A stretch of 64,000 nucleotides of DNA from Flaveria trinervia (lineage: Eukaryota > Streptophyta > Magnoliopsida > Asterales > Asteraceae). A program made the position numbers and the translations under genes. Below are positions 10,855-22,641 of this stretch, one piece after another (position 1 is the first letter of the stretch; each line of letters opens with the position of its first letter). Where the stretch lies: NCBI GenBank assembly GCA_025506515.1, contig CM046456.1:67930134-67994133 (forward strand). The letters run 5' to 3'. Below the pieces are notes generated by a model that saw nothing but the letters and a program-made list of their open reading frames with translations, searched no databases and was not told where the DNA came from.

Positions 10855-11620
10855 TCAGTTTCTACCCTTGGCTTTCGTATTAACTACATATGCCATGAAA
10901 GCCATGTAGTTTTTACTTAAGCACTTGTGGGCCTTGATGCAAGACATAAGTTTGAGTTCTTGGGATGATTTCTCCCCAAACACTTTCAAAGTATCACCAG
11001 TCGGTAAAGGAATTCGGATGCACTTCTCGAAGCATAGAATTTCCGCACGTTGCTTGGCTAACCAATCCATGCCAAGGATAACATCAAAGCTTCCCGGTTA
11101 CATAGGAATAAGGTCAATGAAGAACTCATGTTCGTTAAGGCTCAAGGTACAATCGTGTATTACAACATCAACGACGATAGATTTTCCATCGGCGACTTCG
11201 ACCGTGAAGGATCTTTTCAGATTAACACGCGGTTTAGAAAGTATAGGCTCGAATTCCAAGGATACAAAACTCCTATCCGCCTTCGAATCAAATAATACAG
11301 ATGCAGAATGACTATTTACAAGATACATACCATTCACCACGTCGTTGTTGGCTTGGGCTTGATTGGCATTGATGTTGAAAGCCCTTCCACGAGCCGGTGG
11401 CACAGTTCCCATATTGCGAGGACATTGCAGACGAATATGACTAGGCTCTCCACAGTTATAGCAGGTTCGATTGGTAAGCATTGCAGTCTTGTTTGGCGCA
11501 CGAAGGCAAGTAGCCACCAAGTGCCCATACTTTCCACACAACGAGCAGACTCGTCATGGAATGTTACTTGCGTGATGGTACTTGCACATGTTACACATAG
11601 GATATGGACTAGCATAAGCT
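10855..11620 (-). pseudogene. G1 zinc knuckles and aspartic protease, degraded
   Basis: From 11541 down, two CCHC-type knuckles are visible (CGKYGHLVATC, with its first Cys lost upstream, then CYNCGEPSHIRLQC). These bind RNA in gag. Then comes a retropepsin-like domain with VLFDSKADRSFVS: the catalytic DSG is changed to DSK, so it should be inactive. The flap-side motif and IPLPTGDTL follow at 10855-11070. Breaks: the start of the knuckle region is frameshifted, and the frame shifts again at about 11097. Unlike G5, G1 has no extra segment between knuckles and protease. Confidence 0.82.
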
Positions 11621-12281
11621 CTAGCCATGGGACCTTGGTTTGCAACCACCATTTTTTTTAGGAGCATTTGGGGCGGTCATAGCATAGTTACGTGTCGGGG
11701 TGAACTTACGCTTCTTGTTTTGGGAAGATGACTCGACCCTTACCTCCTTTGTTGCCTCGGGTGTCACCTTCATGGTAGTCTTAGAACCCTTCGCCGACAT
11801 AGTGCCAGCCCTAATGTGATTCTCAGTGAGTTGTGCTGTGATAGTGATTGCCTCATCCAAAGTTGTGGGCCTACTACCCACCACGACATCTTGAATTTGA
11901 GGTGGCACTCCCTTGATAAATTTCTCAATGGTATGAGGTACGATGTCCACCATGTGTGGTAGGAGCATACTCAACTCGTGATGCCGGGTTGAATAAGCCA
12001 AGTGATTTCCACCATCTTGTTTGAGATTCCAGAATTCCTCCTCCAGCTTTTGCAATTCGCTTCTCGGGCAGAACTTTTGGATCATGGTATCCTTGAATTC
12101 CTCCCAAGGCAATGCCAAAGCAGCTTCAGCCCCTCGGTTTCTCTTCTCACTATTCCACCAAGTTAGTGCATGTTGTTGAAGGACACTTGTAGCATAGCGA
12201 ACCTTGAACTCGTCGGGGCACTCACTAACGATAAACATATTTTCCATGCTTTCAAACCACTTGAGAAGTCTAGTGGCTCCT
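11621..12281 (-). pseudogene. G1 gag, central retrotransposon_gag domain
   Basis: This continues the gag cut by G2. Visible family signatures are LLKWFESMENMF near the start, ALTWWNSEKRNRG, and the helix PRSELQKLEEEFWNLKQDG. A basic tail (KKRKFTPTRNYA) leads to the zinc knuckles. The piece reads open over about 220 codons, so it is the best preserved gag in the window. Closest relative here: G5 gag at 55693-56596, which shares most of these motifs. The last two bases before 12281 may belong to the G2 target duplication. Confidence 0.85.
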
Positions 12282-13532
12282 TGTAACATCCGCTTTTTTC
12301 GAGTTAAAACCCGAACTCAATTTGAGTTTCAATTATTAAAATTATTTTAATAGGTTTAATGTATTATACGCAACTTACATAGTGGGTTATTTATTTATTA
12401 ATTATTTAAAACAACTTATAATAAATTATGGAGTTATAAATATTTCTTATTATAAAGTTATAAAGTTTATAAATCATTTTACAAAAGATAATTAAGTGGA
12501 GAAGACTTATTAAAAATTTATAAAGTTATAAAATGAATAAATATGTAATATTTAATATTTATTATAAATTCTAAATATTGAAAATAAATAATCAAATAAT
12601 AAAGCTTACAAGTAATAAAGCTTACAAGATTTATAAATGTTACAAAGATTAACAAATAATTGATTTGGTTTATTGTTCAAATGGGTTTTTATAAAGTCAA
12701 GGGTTAAATTGTAATTTTGAAACTTAAAATAAAAGTTCTAGCATAGAATAATAAATTATCAAAACTCCAGGGACCATATGTGTAATTATGTCTAAACAAA
12801 CCCAAACCTCCCTCCCTACCCCGTTTTTCCGGTCGCCGGCCACAAGCCCCGGGGCGGCTCCGGCGACCCCAAAAACCCTTAATTAAATCGATTTTTAACC
12901 CAAAACCGTTCCCCAACCTTTCTAGAACCCACTTCAAACTTGAATGCACCTTTAATTTCGTTTAATCAACGGTTACAAACACTATTTGATTGTATAATCG
13001 AAGAATCCTTAACCACATAGCCGTTCGAGCCTTAAATTATAATAATAACTCGATTAATTCAACCTAATCGAACAACTACATATTCTTAATCGATTGCTAC
13101 ATTCAATTTCACCTGGAAAACACAATCCCAACACCAACGAGCCACACACAATTCGTGACCTGCAACTTAACGGGGATCCATGTTCGAAGCGCTATCAAAC
13201 CAAATTGGTAGAGGGCTTTTGCTTAACTTCGACCCTAAAAGCTATATGCAAAGTTATTTGACTAACATCAACATTTGGGTATCGAATCGACTTCAACGTA
13301 GTCGCGACATTCTTGTTCTTGTTCTAACCATTTTGGAATTTATCTAGGTAATTGAAACACATCTACATTCGGTTTCATTTTGGGATCAAAAGCCCTATGA
13401 ATGATTTCATTAACAATATCGTTTGGGTGGTCAATTAGATCAAAATCGAATTAGGTTTAATGAAGATTTGGGGTAAATCTTATTTGTTGGGTTTTATCAT
13501 TTAAGAATGGTTACCAGTCGCGACTAAGGCCT

Positions 13533-13605
13533 TGGTTTACCGGTAATGTGCATGTTGTGTGGACTTGAGGTCCTGGGTTCGAACTCGGGGACCGTCATCC
13601 CTTTT
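13533..13605 (+). other. tRNA-like Pol III module in the G2 5' LTR
   Basis: An A-box-like TGGTTTACCGGT at 13533-13544 and a B-box GGTTCGAACTC at 13576-13586 start 43 nt apart, which is tRNA geometry. A TTTT run follows at 13602. The T-arm half CCTGG GTTCGAA CTCGG can partly pair. This is not a functional tRNA, since no acceptor stem or anticodon arm is clear. Confidence 0.6.
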
Positions 13606-14476
13606 AATCATTAGTTTACTTTAGTTTTTTTATTTACATAAAGTTTTAATATATTGTTTAGTTATAATTAGAATTACCTTATTAACTAAAATATTTCAGA
13701 CATTATAATATTAATTTTTTAAAGGTTTTATAAACTTATAACTCATAGATTTAATAAACTTTTAAAGAATAAAAAGGTTATAAAAACATTATTAAGTCTT
13801 TTATATATTACAAATATATTATAGTCCAAACTTGAATTATTTCAAAACACTTCAAACCTACATATTACAAATACTTTAACTGTTTAATCATATAAATGAT
13901 TATTTAATAAATATTTAAATAATTAATATCCATTTAATCATGTTATATCATATTTAGTTAATATTCTCTAAAACTTTATTTAAACTCTTGAAATCTATAA
14001 AACAATATAGTATACTTCATTTTTATTACTAAAATCTTGTATTATAAGATTTTTATAATAAATAATTTTAAAAAGATCAAAACTTTATAAAATGATTTTA
14101 AATAATTTTAAGTCATTTAAATAAGTATTAATAAATTATTTTTATCAATTAATTAATTATTAAATTAATTATTTCTTTTCACATAATACTTAATTTCTAT
14201 TAAAGCAATAACTTAAATTGTTGAGATCTTTTGAATCATTCTTGGACTTAATTGATTTATATTATCTTTATTAAACCAAAACATAATTGATTCATTATTG
14301 TATTCAATTATTTAAACCCCCAAATCCCAATTGAAACCCTAGTTTATGTCTAATTGATAATCTTATTATCGAACTTAATCTTGGAATCTATACGTTTAGG
14401 CAACTTCTAAAACAAATCGTTGGAGCATCGTCTACATTCTTATCATCATATTATTTACATCTTGTGAGTTTTTCAT

Positions 14477-14990
14477 GTGAGTTCTCCATGCCCCTTTTTA
14501 CTTTATTTCACATCTTTTGTGGTGAAACATGTTAACTTTATCAACTTACACTTGTAAACATCTTGATACTTGTAAATAAACATGCAATTCATCTTTACCT
14601 TTTTGTCATGGTCATTTGTCTTATTGTAAGTCTTATATGAGATACATATTTGTTTACAATCATTAACTATTGCTAGCCTGGTGACATCTTAGATCTTTGG
14701 GCCTGACAAGCCTATTTGGAGCTAAAGTCGATGTATTGCCGACTCTTGATGACGTATGCTTGTTCATCATGGGAACCAAGTACACTTAGCCAATCTTATA
14801 TACTTGTAATCAAGTCGAGGTTTGGTTGTAACTGTATGTGTTCTGTAAGCTTGCTAACTCGTAACCATTACATGAATTACTACTTGTAACCCTTATATAT
14901 ATATATATACATACATACAGATATGCGTGTGTTTAAACCATGGGAACTCACCAACTTTACAGTTGACCCTTTATTTTTAACATGTTTCAG
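14477..14990 (+). other. Candidate LTR intron in the G2 5' LTR
   Basis: The donor CAT|GTGAGTTCTCC at 14477 and the strong acceptor TATTTTTAACATGTTTCAG|G ending at 14990 enclose 514 nt. The 3' LTR has the same pair at 20507 and 21010. The donor lacks the usual AG before GT, so the donor is less sure than the acceptor. Confidence 0.5.
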
Positions 14991-15224
14991 GTTTCCTACT
15001 TGAAGATCTTCTTGTGCTTATATAGGACTTGGACCTAGATTAACTGAAATTCTTATGTTTCTGTCTATATCTTGATTGTTTTGTACTTACTTGTTTGTCT
15101 TGTGATGTTTTAATAAATAATGATATTTAATAATATTTCAGCTTAATTAGTTCCATGTGCTATGAGCAATCGTCTCCCATTCATCCACCCCGATGATTCC
15201 GCTGTCGGTCGGGGTGTGACAGAT

Positions 15225-15238
15225 TGGTATCAGAGCCA
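15225..15238 (+). promoter_or_regulatory. G2 primer binding site
   Basis: TGGTATCAGAGCCA lies three bases after the LTR and is the canonical complement of the initiator tRNA-Met 3' end. Confidence 0.93.
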
Positions 15239-16443
15239 TGGTTATAGGGATTTAGGTTATTAGAAATGGAATGACCTAGACTATAACTAAGTACCTTTAC
15301 ACATGAGTCCTCTTATGTATTTTATATGCTTAGATAGGATTTTATGTGCCTTATGTGTTTGTACTTGATTATGTGATTATATGCCTTATGTGCTTATGTT
15401 TATACCTTGAATCTTATCAATGCACACATGAACCCTGAATCATATTCTAAGGCATTATATACCTAAATCAAATGGTTTTCAAAATGAGCTTTGAATCTTT
15501 ATTCGTGGTTTTCAAGTCTCGTCAAAGTCTATGTCCTGTAACTTGAAACATGTAAAGCAGGAAGAGTGGGATGCCTGTATCTCGAGGTGTTCTGTCTAGG
15601 CAAGGTATTCATATAAATCCAAATCAACTGATGGATCCGTTTACCTTACCTGGGAACCCTTGGGGTGAGCGGCCGCTTATAGGTACGCATATCTTCATTA
15701 AGGTTGTAGTTGACCTAAGACTTTGATAAGTCAACGTAATGTCTTGGTTTGTAAACCAAACGTTACACTCGAAACATCTTGTTATTTTGAATCATTTCTT
15801 CATTGATTTTGTCCCTTGAATCTTAACTCATCATCCCAAGTCTCTTAACGACCCTTAATAATCTTTCCAAACACCTTCCCCTCAAAACCACACTTATCCT
15901 GAAAACCTATTACAATGATGCTCTCATTCTAAATTGAATCTTTAATTTTAACAAGAATAATTCTCATATCAATGTTAAACTAATGAAACTTTGAAAACCT
16001 CAACGAAATAGTAAACAAGAATTGATCATCTAAGAACCTTGTTAAATTTATCTGTTTGAGAAGTACTTATGAAATTTATAACCCATCCAAAAGTGTCTTG
16101 ACTTATTCCTCATGTTTGCTAAGTCGAGTCTCGTATCGATCTAATGTTTGGTGTTCACTCATGACAAACCTTCCTAATCGTCTTGAACTGTCTGAAATGT
16201 AAAAGTCTATAAAATTGAAATCCTAATTTAATCTTGTACCCTTGTCAAGAAATACATAAAATCATAAATTATGAAACTTAACAAACTTAAGCATAACAAA
16301 GCATCGTAGTTAAACTTGTTGAATTTAACCTCTTCCAAGAGTTCACATGCAAACGCGAAATCGAATCCAAGTCTCCTCATGTCCTTGAAATTAGTCCCCA
16401 TGTGATTCAATTTCAGGACGAAATTTCTTAAAGTAGGGGAGAC
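15239..16443 (+). other. G2 non-coding interior and polypurine tract
   Basis: The first 60 bp match the G5 and G1 leaders (ttaggttattagaaatgg). Beyond that I see no gag, protease, RT, RNase H or integrase remnant in any frame, only short readings. The last part has TTTCAGGACGAAATTTC followed by the polypurine tract AAGTAGGGGAGAC before the LTR, as in other elements of this lineage. Confidence 0.82.
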
Positions 16444-18054
16444 TGTAACATCCGTTATTTTTTGAGTTAAAACCCGAACTCAATTTGAGTTTCAATTATT
16501 AAAATTATTTTAATAGTTTTGATGTATTAAACGCAACTTACATAGTGGGTTATTTATTTATTAATTATTTAAAACAACTTATAATAATTTATGGAGTTAT
16601 AAACATTTCTTATTGTAAAGATATAAACTTTATAAATCATTTTACAAAAAAAATAATTAAGTGGAGAAGACTTATTAAAAACTTTATAAAGTTATAAAAT
16701 GAATAAATATTTAATATTTATTATAAATTCTAATTATTGAAAATAAATAATCAAATAATAAAGCTTACAAGTAATAATGCTTACAAGATTTATAAATGTT
16801 ACAAAGATTAACAATAATTGATTTGGTTTATTGTTCAAATGGTTTTTATAATGTCAAGGGTTAAATTCTAATTTTGAAACTTAAAATAAAAGTTCTAGCA
16901 TAGAATAATAAATTATCAAAACTCTAGGGACCATATGTGTAATTATGTCCAAACAAACCCAAACCTCCCTCCCTACCCCGTTTTCCTGGTCGCCGGCCGG
17001 CAAGCCCCGGCACGGCTCCGGCGACCCCAAAAACCCTTAAATTAAATCGATTTTTAACCCAAAACCGTTCCCCAACCTTTCTAGAACCCACTTCAAACTT
17101 GAATGCACCTTTAATTTCATTTAATGAACGGTTACAAACACGATTTGATTGTATAACCAAAGCATCCTTAACCACATAGCCGTTCGAGCCTTAAAGTATA
17201 ATAATAACTCAATTAATTCAACCTAATCGAACAACTAACTATTCCTAATCGATTGCTACATTCAATTTCACCTGGAAAACACAATCCCAACACCAACGAG
17301 CCACATACAATTCGCGACCTGCAACTTAACGGGGATCCATGTTCGAAGCACTATTAAACCAAATTGACAGAGGGCTTTTGCTTAACTTCGACCCTAAAAG
17401 TTATATGCAAAGTTAATTTGACTAACATCAACATTTGGGTATCGAATTGACTTCAAGGTAGTCACGACCTTCTTGTTCTTGTTCTAACCGTTTCGGAATT
17501 TATATAGGTAATTGAAATCACATCTACAATCGGTTTCATTCTGGGATCAAAAGCCCCATGGATGATTTCATTAACAATATGTAAGGCCCCGTTCCCGGGA
17601 CGCTTACAGCTGGGTTCTCATCGCACATAAAAATATAATCACATTTGTATTTAATAAATCGCAGCGGAAAACTAAAACAAACTTTCATTTCCATGTAAAT
17701 GCTTTTGCAAACTAATACAACATTCATTACAAAAATAGTTTGTTCGCATTACAATGCAAAAACATTAATCAAAGAATGCCATCCCAAAGAGCTGAGTAGT
17801 CGCCCGTGCCATCCTCAGCAATCATTACCTGCCAACTGAAAACACATCAAAGTCAGCGTTGCTGAGTGAATTCTAGTTTTATAAATAAAACATGCTTTAC
17901 TTTCATATAAAACCGTTCGTTACTTTTACATAATCACACATCATACGTACACATAGATAATATCATTATTATCTTCTTCATTCGTTCATTCGTTCTTTCA
18001 TTACCTTACTTGCACATCGGACATCATCCATACCAATACCATGTGCTACACCCC

Positions 18055-18200
18055 GGTTAGTCGTAGCTACCGGGCCGAAGTCAACAAATGAACAGCTAAA
18101 CGTATGCCACGGTACTAGGAGTAACCATCAGTCTTAGCTACTGGGCCGAAGTCAACGAATGAACAGCTAAACGTATGCCACAGTACTAGGGGTAAGCGGT
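18055..18200. repeat. S1 tandem duplication, unit about 75 bp
   Basis: Two copies of a unit with core ggccgaagtcaacRaatga followed by acagctaaacgtatgcca and tactaggRgtaa. It occupies the position taken by a 145-bp duplication in G4 and a 45-bp minisatellite in G6. Confidence 0.78.
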
Positions 18201-18594
18201 AGAGGTTCTACATTCAGGGTCAATCACTAAGAAGGACCCGGTATCCGATGTGTGCAAGACGTTTCATTCGTTCATTAATACATGTATTCATTCATCATGT
18301 TCCTCTTCCTTTATCTTTCACTTTACATTACATAATACTTCGTTCATTCATTAACATGACACATAAGGCCACAAGAAAGATAACATACATCACACTAAGG
18401 AACATTAACATGCATCAACATCACATCATACAGGGTAACATCATACATACACAACATGCAACATCATCACCCTCATCATGCCCAACATGCTTTCTAAGAC
18501 CTCGATCGTCATCTTAAAAACTCTTATGGGAACCTTTACGTCAAAACTTACATCTGCACTTCCCCCGAAAGTCAAAGTCAATCTACGCCTTCCT

Positions 18595-18925
18595 CGGGTT
18601 CAACAGCCCTATTCGGGCGTATGGACACCCTTCAGTCGCATGGCCTCCATGCGACTGAACATCATGCGATTGAACTAATACGGATGAACACCTATGCGAA
18701 TGAACATCCAGTCGTGCGAATGGACAATGCGGATGAACACCTCTGCGACTGGACCTTCAGTCGTGCGAATGAACCTTCAGTCGCATGACCCCCATACGAC
18801 TGGCCCTTCAATCGTGCGAATGAACCCCAATCGTGCGAATGGACCCCAATCGCACCCTAATCGGCCGTATGGCCTCCATTCGGCCTCCAGTCGGTCGCCT
18901 AGCCCTAACTGATGCAGAATGCAGT
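18595..18925. repeat. S1 array of CpG near-palindromes
   Basis: About 17 degenerate units of the type CAGTCGTGCGAATGGAC, CATGCGACTGAAC and CGGATGAACACC. The motif matches that of the C1 arrays although C1 is copia and S1 is gypsy. It sits within the candidate LTR intron. Confidence 0.8.
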
Positions 18926-19591
18926 CCAACCGACTGCAGCCGAGGGTTTTCGGCCTCCAAACTCATCTAAACCCATTTTAAGCCTAAATCGACCATCCTA
19001 AACCTTAGGGATGCATACCATAACATTATTCAAGCACAACCAAGCAAGAAATCAAGCTCTAAACGGGTCCTACGCATACATACACGCATACATACGTGTT
19101 TTCACCCAAAAACACGAAAAAGGGTTTTCAGATGTGTTCCAGCCCCAAAATCATTCAAAAACATGTAAAATAGGGGTCCTAGAACTCACCTAAACGAGCA
19201 CAATGACAAGAGCTTCGATTTGGCTTGCTTCACGACGATTTTGGCGACCCGAACCGACCCGAACCAACACTTTTCCTCTTTTTCTCCTCTTTCTCTCTAT
19301 TCTTCTCTTTGTAAGCTGAAATGTGAGTGGGGGAGAGTGGGCTGCCCTCTCCCTACATATGTCACCACATTTTCCCAACTTTTCTTCGTTGGCGAGTTTG
19401 GTCCCTCGACTTTTGGACTTTATTTCCTTTTCTTTCGCCACCGGCTTCAAAATAATAAATATCCGGTGTTACACAATATCGTTTGGATGGTCAATTGGAT
19501 CAAAATCAAATTCGGGTTCATGAAGATTTGGAGGAAATCTTATTTGTTGGTTTTATTATTTAAGAATGGTTACCAATCGCGGCTAAGGCCT

Positions 19592-19664
19592 TGGTTTAGT
19601 GGTAATGTGCGTGTTGTGTGGACTTGAGGTCCCGGGTTCGAACCCAGGGACCGTCATCCCTTTT
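19592..19664 (+). other. tRNA-like Pol III module in the G2 3' LTR
   Basis: A-box TGGTTTAGTGGT at 19592-19603 and a perfect B-box GGTTCGAACCC at 19635-19645 start 43 nt apart. The T-arm CCGGG TTCGAA CCCAG pairs except for one position. A TTTT terminator starts near 19661. This is the most canonical copy in the window. Confidence 0.65.
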
Positions 19665-20506
19665 AATCATTAGTTTATTTTAGTTTTTTAATTTACATAA
19701 ATTTTTAATATATTGTTAGTTATAATTATAATTACCTTATAAACTAAAATATTTTAGACATTATTAATTAATTTTTTTAAAAGTTTTATAAACTTATAAC
19801 TCATAGATTTAATAAACTTTTAAAGAATAAAAAGGTTCTAAAAACATTATTAAGTCTTTTATATATTACAAATATATATAGTCCAAACTTGGAGTATTTC
19901 AAACACTTCAAACCTACATATTACAAATACTTTAAATATTTAATCATATAAATGATTATTTAAATAAATATTTAAATAATTAATATCCATTTAATCATGT
20001 TATATTATATTTAGTTAATATTCTCTAAACTTTTATTTAAACTCTTGAAATCTATAAAACAATATAGTATACTTTATTTTTATTACTAAAATCTTGTATT
20101 ATAAGATTTTTATAATAAATAATTTTAAAAAGATCAAAACTTTATAAAATGATTTTAAATAATTTTAAAGTCATTTAAATAAGTATTTAATAAATTCTTT
20201 TTATCAAATAATTAATTATTAAATTAATTATTTCCTTTCACATATTATACTTTATTTCTATTAAGCAATAACTTAAATTGTTGAGATCTTTTTAATCATT
20301 CTTGGACTTAATTGATTTATATTATCCTTATTAAACCAAAACGTAAACGATTCATTATTTTATTTAATTATTTAAACCCCCAAATCCCGATTGAAACCCT
20401 AGTTTATGTCTAATTGATAATCTTATTATCGAACTTAATCTTGGAATCTACACGTTTAGGCAACTTGTAAAATAAATCGTTGGATTACATCTTGTGAGTT
20501 TTCCAT

Positions 20507-21010
20507 GTGAGTTCTCCATACCCCTTTTTACTTTATTTCACACCTTTTGGGGTGAAACATGTTAACTTTATCAACTTACATTTGTAAACATCTTGATACT
20601 CGTAAATGAACATGCAATTCATCTTTACCTTTTTGTCATGGTTATTTGTCTTATTGTAAGTCTATATGAGATACATATATTGTTTACAATCATTAACTAT
20701 TGCTAGCCTGGCGACGTCTTAGATCTTTGGGCCTGACAAGCCTATTTGGTGCTAAGTCGATGTATTACCGACTCCTGATGGCGTATGCGTGTTCATAATG
20801 GGAACTAAGTACACTTAGCCAATCTTATACACTTGTAATCAAGTCGAGGTTTGGTTGTAACTGTATGTGTGCTATAAGCTTGCTAACTCGTAACCATTGA
20901 CATGAATTACTACTTGTAACCCTTTTATATATATATATACAGATATGCGTGTGTTTAAACCATGGGAACTCACCAATTTTACAGTTGACCTTTATTTTTA
21001 CATGTTTCAG
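20507..21010 (+). other. Candidate LTR intron in the G2 3' LTR
   Basis: The donor GTGAGTTCTCC at 20507 and acceptor TTTTTACATGTTTCAG|G ending at 21010 match the 5' LTR pair. Confidence 0.5.
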
Positions 21011-21240
21011 GTTTCCTACTTGAAGATCTTCTTGTGCTCATATAGGACTTGGACCTAGATTAATTGAAAGTCTTATGTTTCTGTCTGTATCTTGATTATT
21101 TTGTACTTACTTATTTGTCTTCTGATGTTTTAATAAATAATGATATTAATAATATTTCATCTTAATTAGTTCCATGTGCTATGAGCAATCGTCTCACATT
21201 CGTCCGCCCTGATGATTCCGCCGTCGGTCGGGGTGTGACA

Positions 21241-21499
21241 CTCCATCTTTTCCACTAAAACTAGTGGGTTTGCACGAGTTGAATTGTTTGAAAGTGTAGG
21301 TGCGGTTGTTCCCTTGTTGATTGTTTCTATTCTCCCCAAGAGCACCACTATTGTTTCCATTGGTGTTGTTGTTTCTATTAGCCATAAGGGTGCTATTAAG
21401 TTCAACAACCATTGAGGGAAGCACAGCCATAATTTGTCGGGCGATCATTGCTGCAAGCTTGCGATCAGAACTTCCACGTATTCCATGATGGCGAGACAT
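21241..21499 (-). pseudogene. G1 gag, N-terminal piece
   Basis: This is the start of the capsid polyprotein, which would package element RNA in cytoplasmic particles. The ATG at 21499 (minus) opens with MSRHHG, then an Asn-rich stretch, then the gag entry motif KPTSFSG. The frame runs into the G2 insertion at 21240 and continues at 12281 with LLKWFESMENMF. The start is preferred because G5 has the same residues at the matching place, with its ATG changed to ATC. The piece is intact up to the insertion. Confidence 0.82.
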
Positions 21500-21875
21500 G
21501 CTAGATACAAAATGAGTTAGTCACGGGAATAAGGGTTCAAAGGACAGTAATTTAAACAAAGATAAGCTAAGGGTTATAAGGTACACAAAATGACTCCATT
21601 TGGTAACGCATTACCATTTGGAAACGTTGACACGTCAAGGTGAATTGACCCATTTGTCCTTAGAAACTTGTGTATATTGACCATAGTTTATCACTAATCC
21701 CAGAAATCCCTAGGTAAGCATGACTAGTCTCGTAGGATTTATGCAAAATGCTTGCCTTAGCCCGAAGGCCTTTTGCCAGGAAATCTAGGATACAGGTGTC
21801 TATGTGTCATGCAATATTCCTTAGGTTCATGAAATCAAAACCTTGATGACATTTATATAGATTCGACATAAGTCT
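21500..21875 (-). other. G1 leader, gag-proximal part
   Basis: Non-coding. The reverse complement matches the G5 leader at about 55365-55690, including the block 'ggcaaaaggc..cgggctaaggcaagca', which is well conserved between G1 and G5 and could be a packaging signal (inference). It ends with AGTCT at 21871-21875, the left copy of the G3 target duplication. Confidence 0.78.
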
Positions 21876-22186
21876 TGTCACACTCAAAATCCACGTGCGG
21901 AGTTTTACCGCGAGGTGTGTGAACAAACCAGGATCACAGTCAATAGTTACTCAGAACGACTCTATATTCCATAATTAAAATAAAATCAACCAAAGTATAA
22001 ACTTTAAACTGTGCGGAAGCGTTTTGTAAAACAACCGAAAGAACTAAAAATGTATACTATGGCAAAACATGCACCAACCCAAAAGAGTAAACATTAACCA
22101 TTAAAATACTAAAAATGTCTTAAAGACCGAGTCTTAGAATGCAAGTGAAACCATGTAGTGCTCCTAATGGCAAGCAAGCTAATGAC

Positions 22187-22641
22187 CTGAGAATAGCATA
22201 CTAAAATGTCAACACAATGGTTGGTGAGTTCAAGAGTGATATTCAAACATAAGCAGTTTAATAACAGAGATATAAAAGTAGTGCATTGTAATAAATAGCT
22301 AGACCATTAACAATAAATATTAACTCATAGTGATTTCGCAATTGAAGCTGACTGTGTTACGTTGTTGCCTCCTGTCACGACTTAACAGGTCGTGACAATG
22401 TTCAATAGGACAAATTGCACCCGGTTGACCTCGACTCACACAGGTGGGGCTCGTCAGACCCAGTAGTACTACCCAAATTTCCCCGCTATTCAATATTAAC
22501 AATTCGAAAGTGTGAGGACTTTTCAATGATATCAACACTATATTAATATTATACACAACTTGAATATATAAAGCGTTTGTGATTTACCAGTATGCTATCT
22601 CCCCCAAAAGAGATTAAATAAAGAGTGGGGCATGAACTCAC
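22187..22641 (-). other. Candidate LTR intron in the G3 3' LTR
   Basis: Minus-strand donor ATCAG|GTGAGTTCATGCCCC (first base 22641) is a near-perfect plant donor, and the acceptor TTTTAGTATGCTATTCTCAG ends at 22187. The same pair is in the 5' LTR at 31268 and 30877. Confidence 0.55.
22374..22396. repeat. Hairpin present only in the G3 3' LTR
   Basis: GTCACGAC, a 7-nt loop and GTCGTGAC form a perfect 8-bp stem. The 5' LTR lacks this and its flank. The gap edges share CCTC, as expected for a deletion between short direct repeats. Confidence 0.75.

Larger units (their letters stand above)
12282..15221 (+). repeat. G2 5' LTR
   Basis: It starts TGTAACATCC and ends GGGTGTGACA. It matches 16444-21240 once S1 is removed (2940 versus about 2898 bp). 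It holds a tRNA-like module at 13533-13605, a splice-like donor at 14477 and acceptor at 14990, and a TA run at about 14895. The apparent minus-strand reading at 12704-12949 also occurs in the 3' copy with changes; I treat it as chance. Confidence 0.92.
17829..19189 (-). other. Candidate LTR intron in S1
   Basis: On the minus strand the donor is TTTAG|GTGAGTTCTAGG (first base 19189) and the acceptor is TTTTCAGTTGGCAG (last base 17829). Both sites are shared with G4 and, in diverged form, with G6. The segment contains the array and the tandem duplication of this LTR. Confidence 0.52.
17580..19473 (-). mobile_element. S1: solo LTR (same LTR superfamily as G4 and G6)
   Basis: It has TG...CA ends (TGTAAGGCCCC and GGTGTTACA on the plus strand) and a perfect CAATA duplication, with no internal region. 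The G2 LTR without it is uninterrupted in the 5' copy (about 13426). The ends match the G4 LTR ends in the same orientation, so S1 reads on the minus strand. It arose by recombination between two LTRs of a full element. Confidence 0.92.
12282..21240 (+). mobile_element. G2: non-coding gypsy-type element with long LTRs (LARD-like)
   Basis: Two LTRs of about 2.9 kb (TGTAACATCC...GGGTGTGACA) flank a 1.2-kb interior with a perfect PBS and a polypurine tract but no coding sequence. It is inserted in the G1 gag. The flanks are CTCCT (12277-12281) and CTCCA (21241-21245), a target duplication with one later change. G2 must have moved with proteins from a related autonomous element; G1 and G5 share its LTR edges and leader start. 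Confidence 0.9.
16444..21240 (+). repeat. G2 3' LTR, interrupted by solo LTR S1
   Basis: It is made of 16444-17579 and 19474-21240, with S1 between (CAATA target copies at 17575-17579 and 19474-19478). It aligns with the 5' LTR throughout, with scattered substitutions and small indels. It holds a tRNA-like module at 19592-19664 and the splice-like pair at 20507 and 21010. Confidence 0.92.

Noticed and set aside
12704..12949. Small minus-strand protein in G2 LTRs (also 16924-17175)
   Set aside because: Both copies lie in the two LTRs, differ in frame and residues, and have no neighbouring signals; likely chance.
19190..19450. 86-residue minus-strand reading in S1
   Set aside because: It lies in the GA-rich 5' UTR-like part of the LTR; G4 and G6 have no matching frame.
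19592..19664. Genuine tRNA gene
   Set aside because: A and B boxes and a T-arm are present, but no acceptor stem, D-arm or anticodon arm can be paired, so only a tRNA-like module is claimed.
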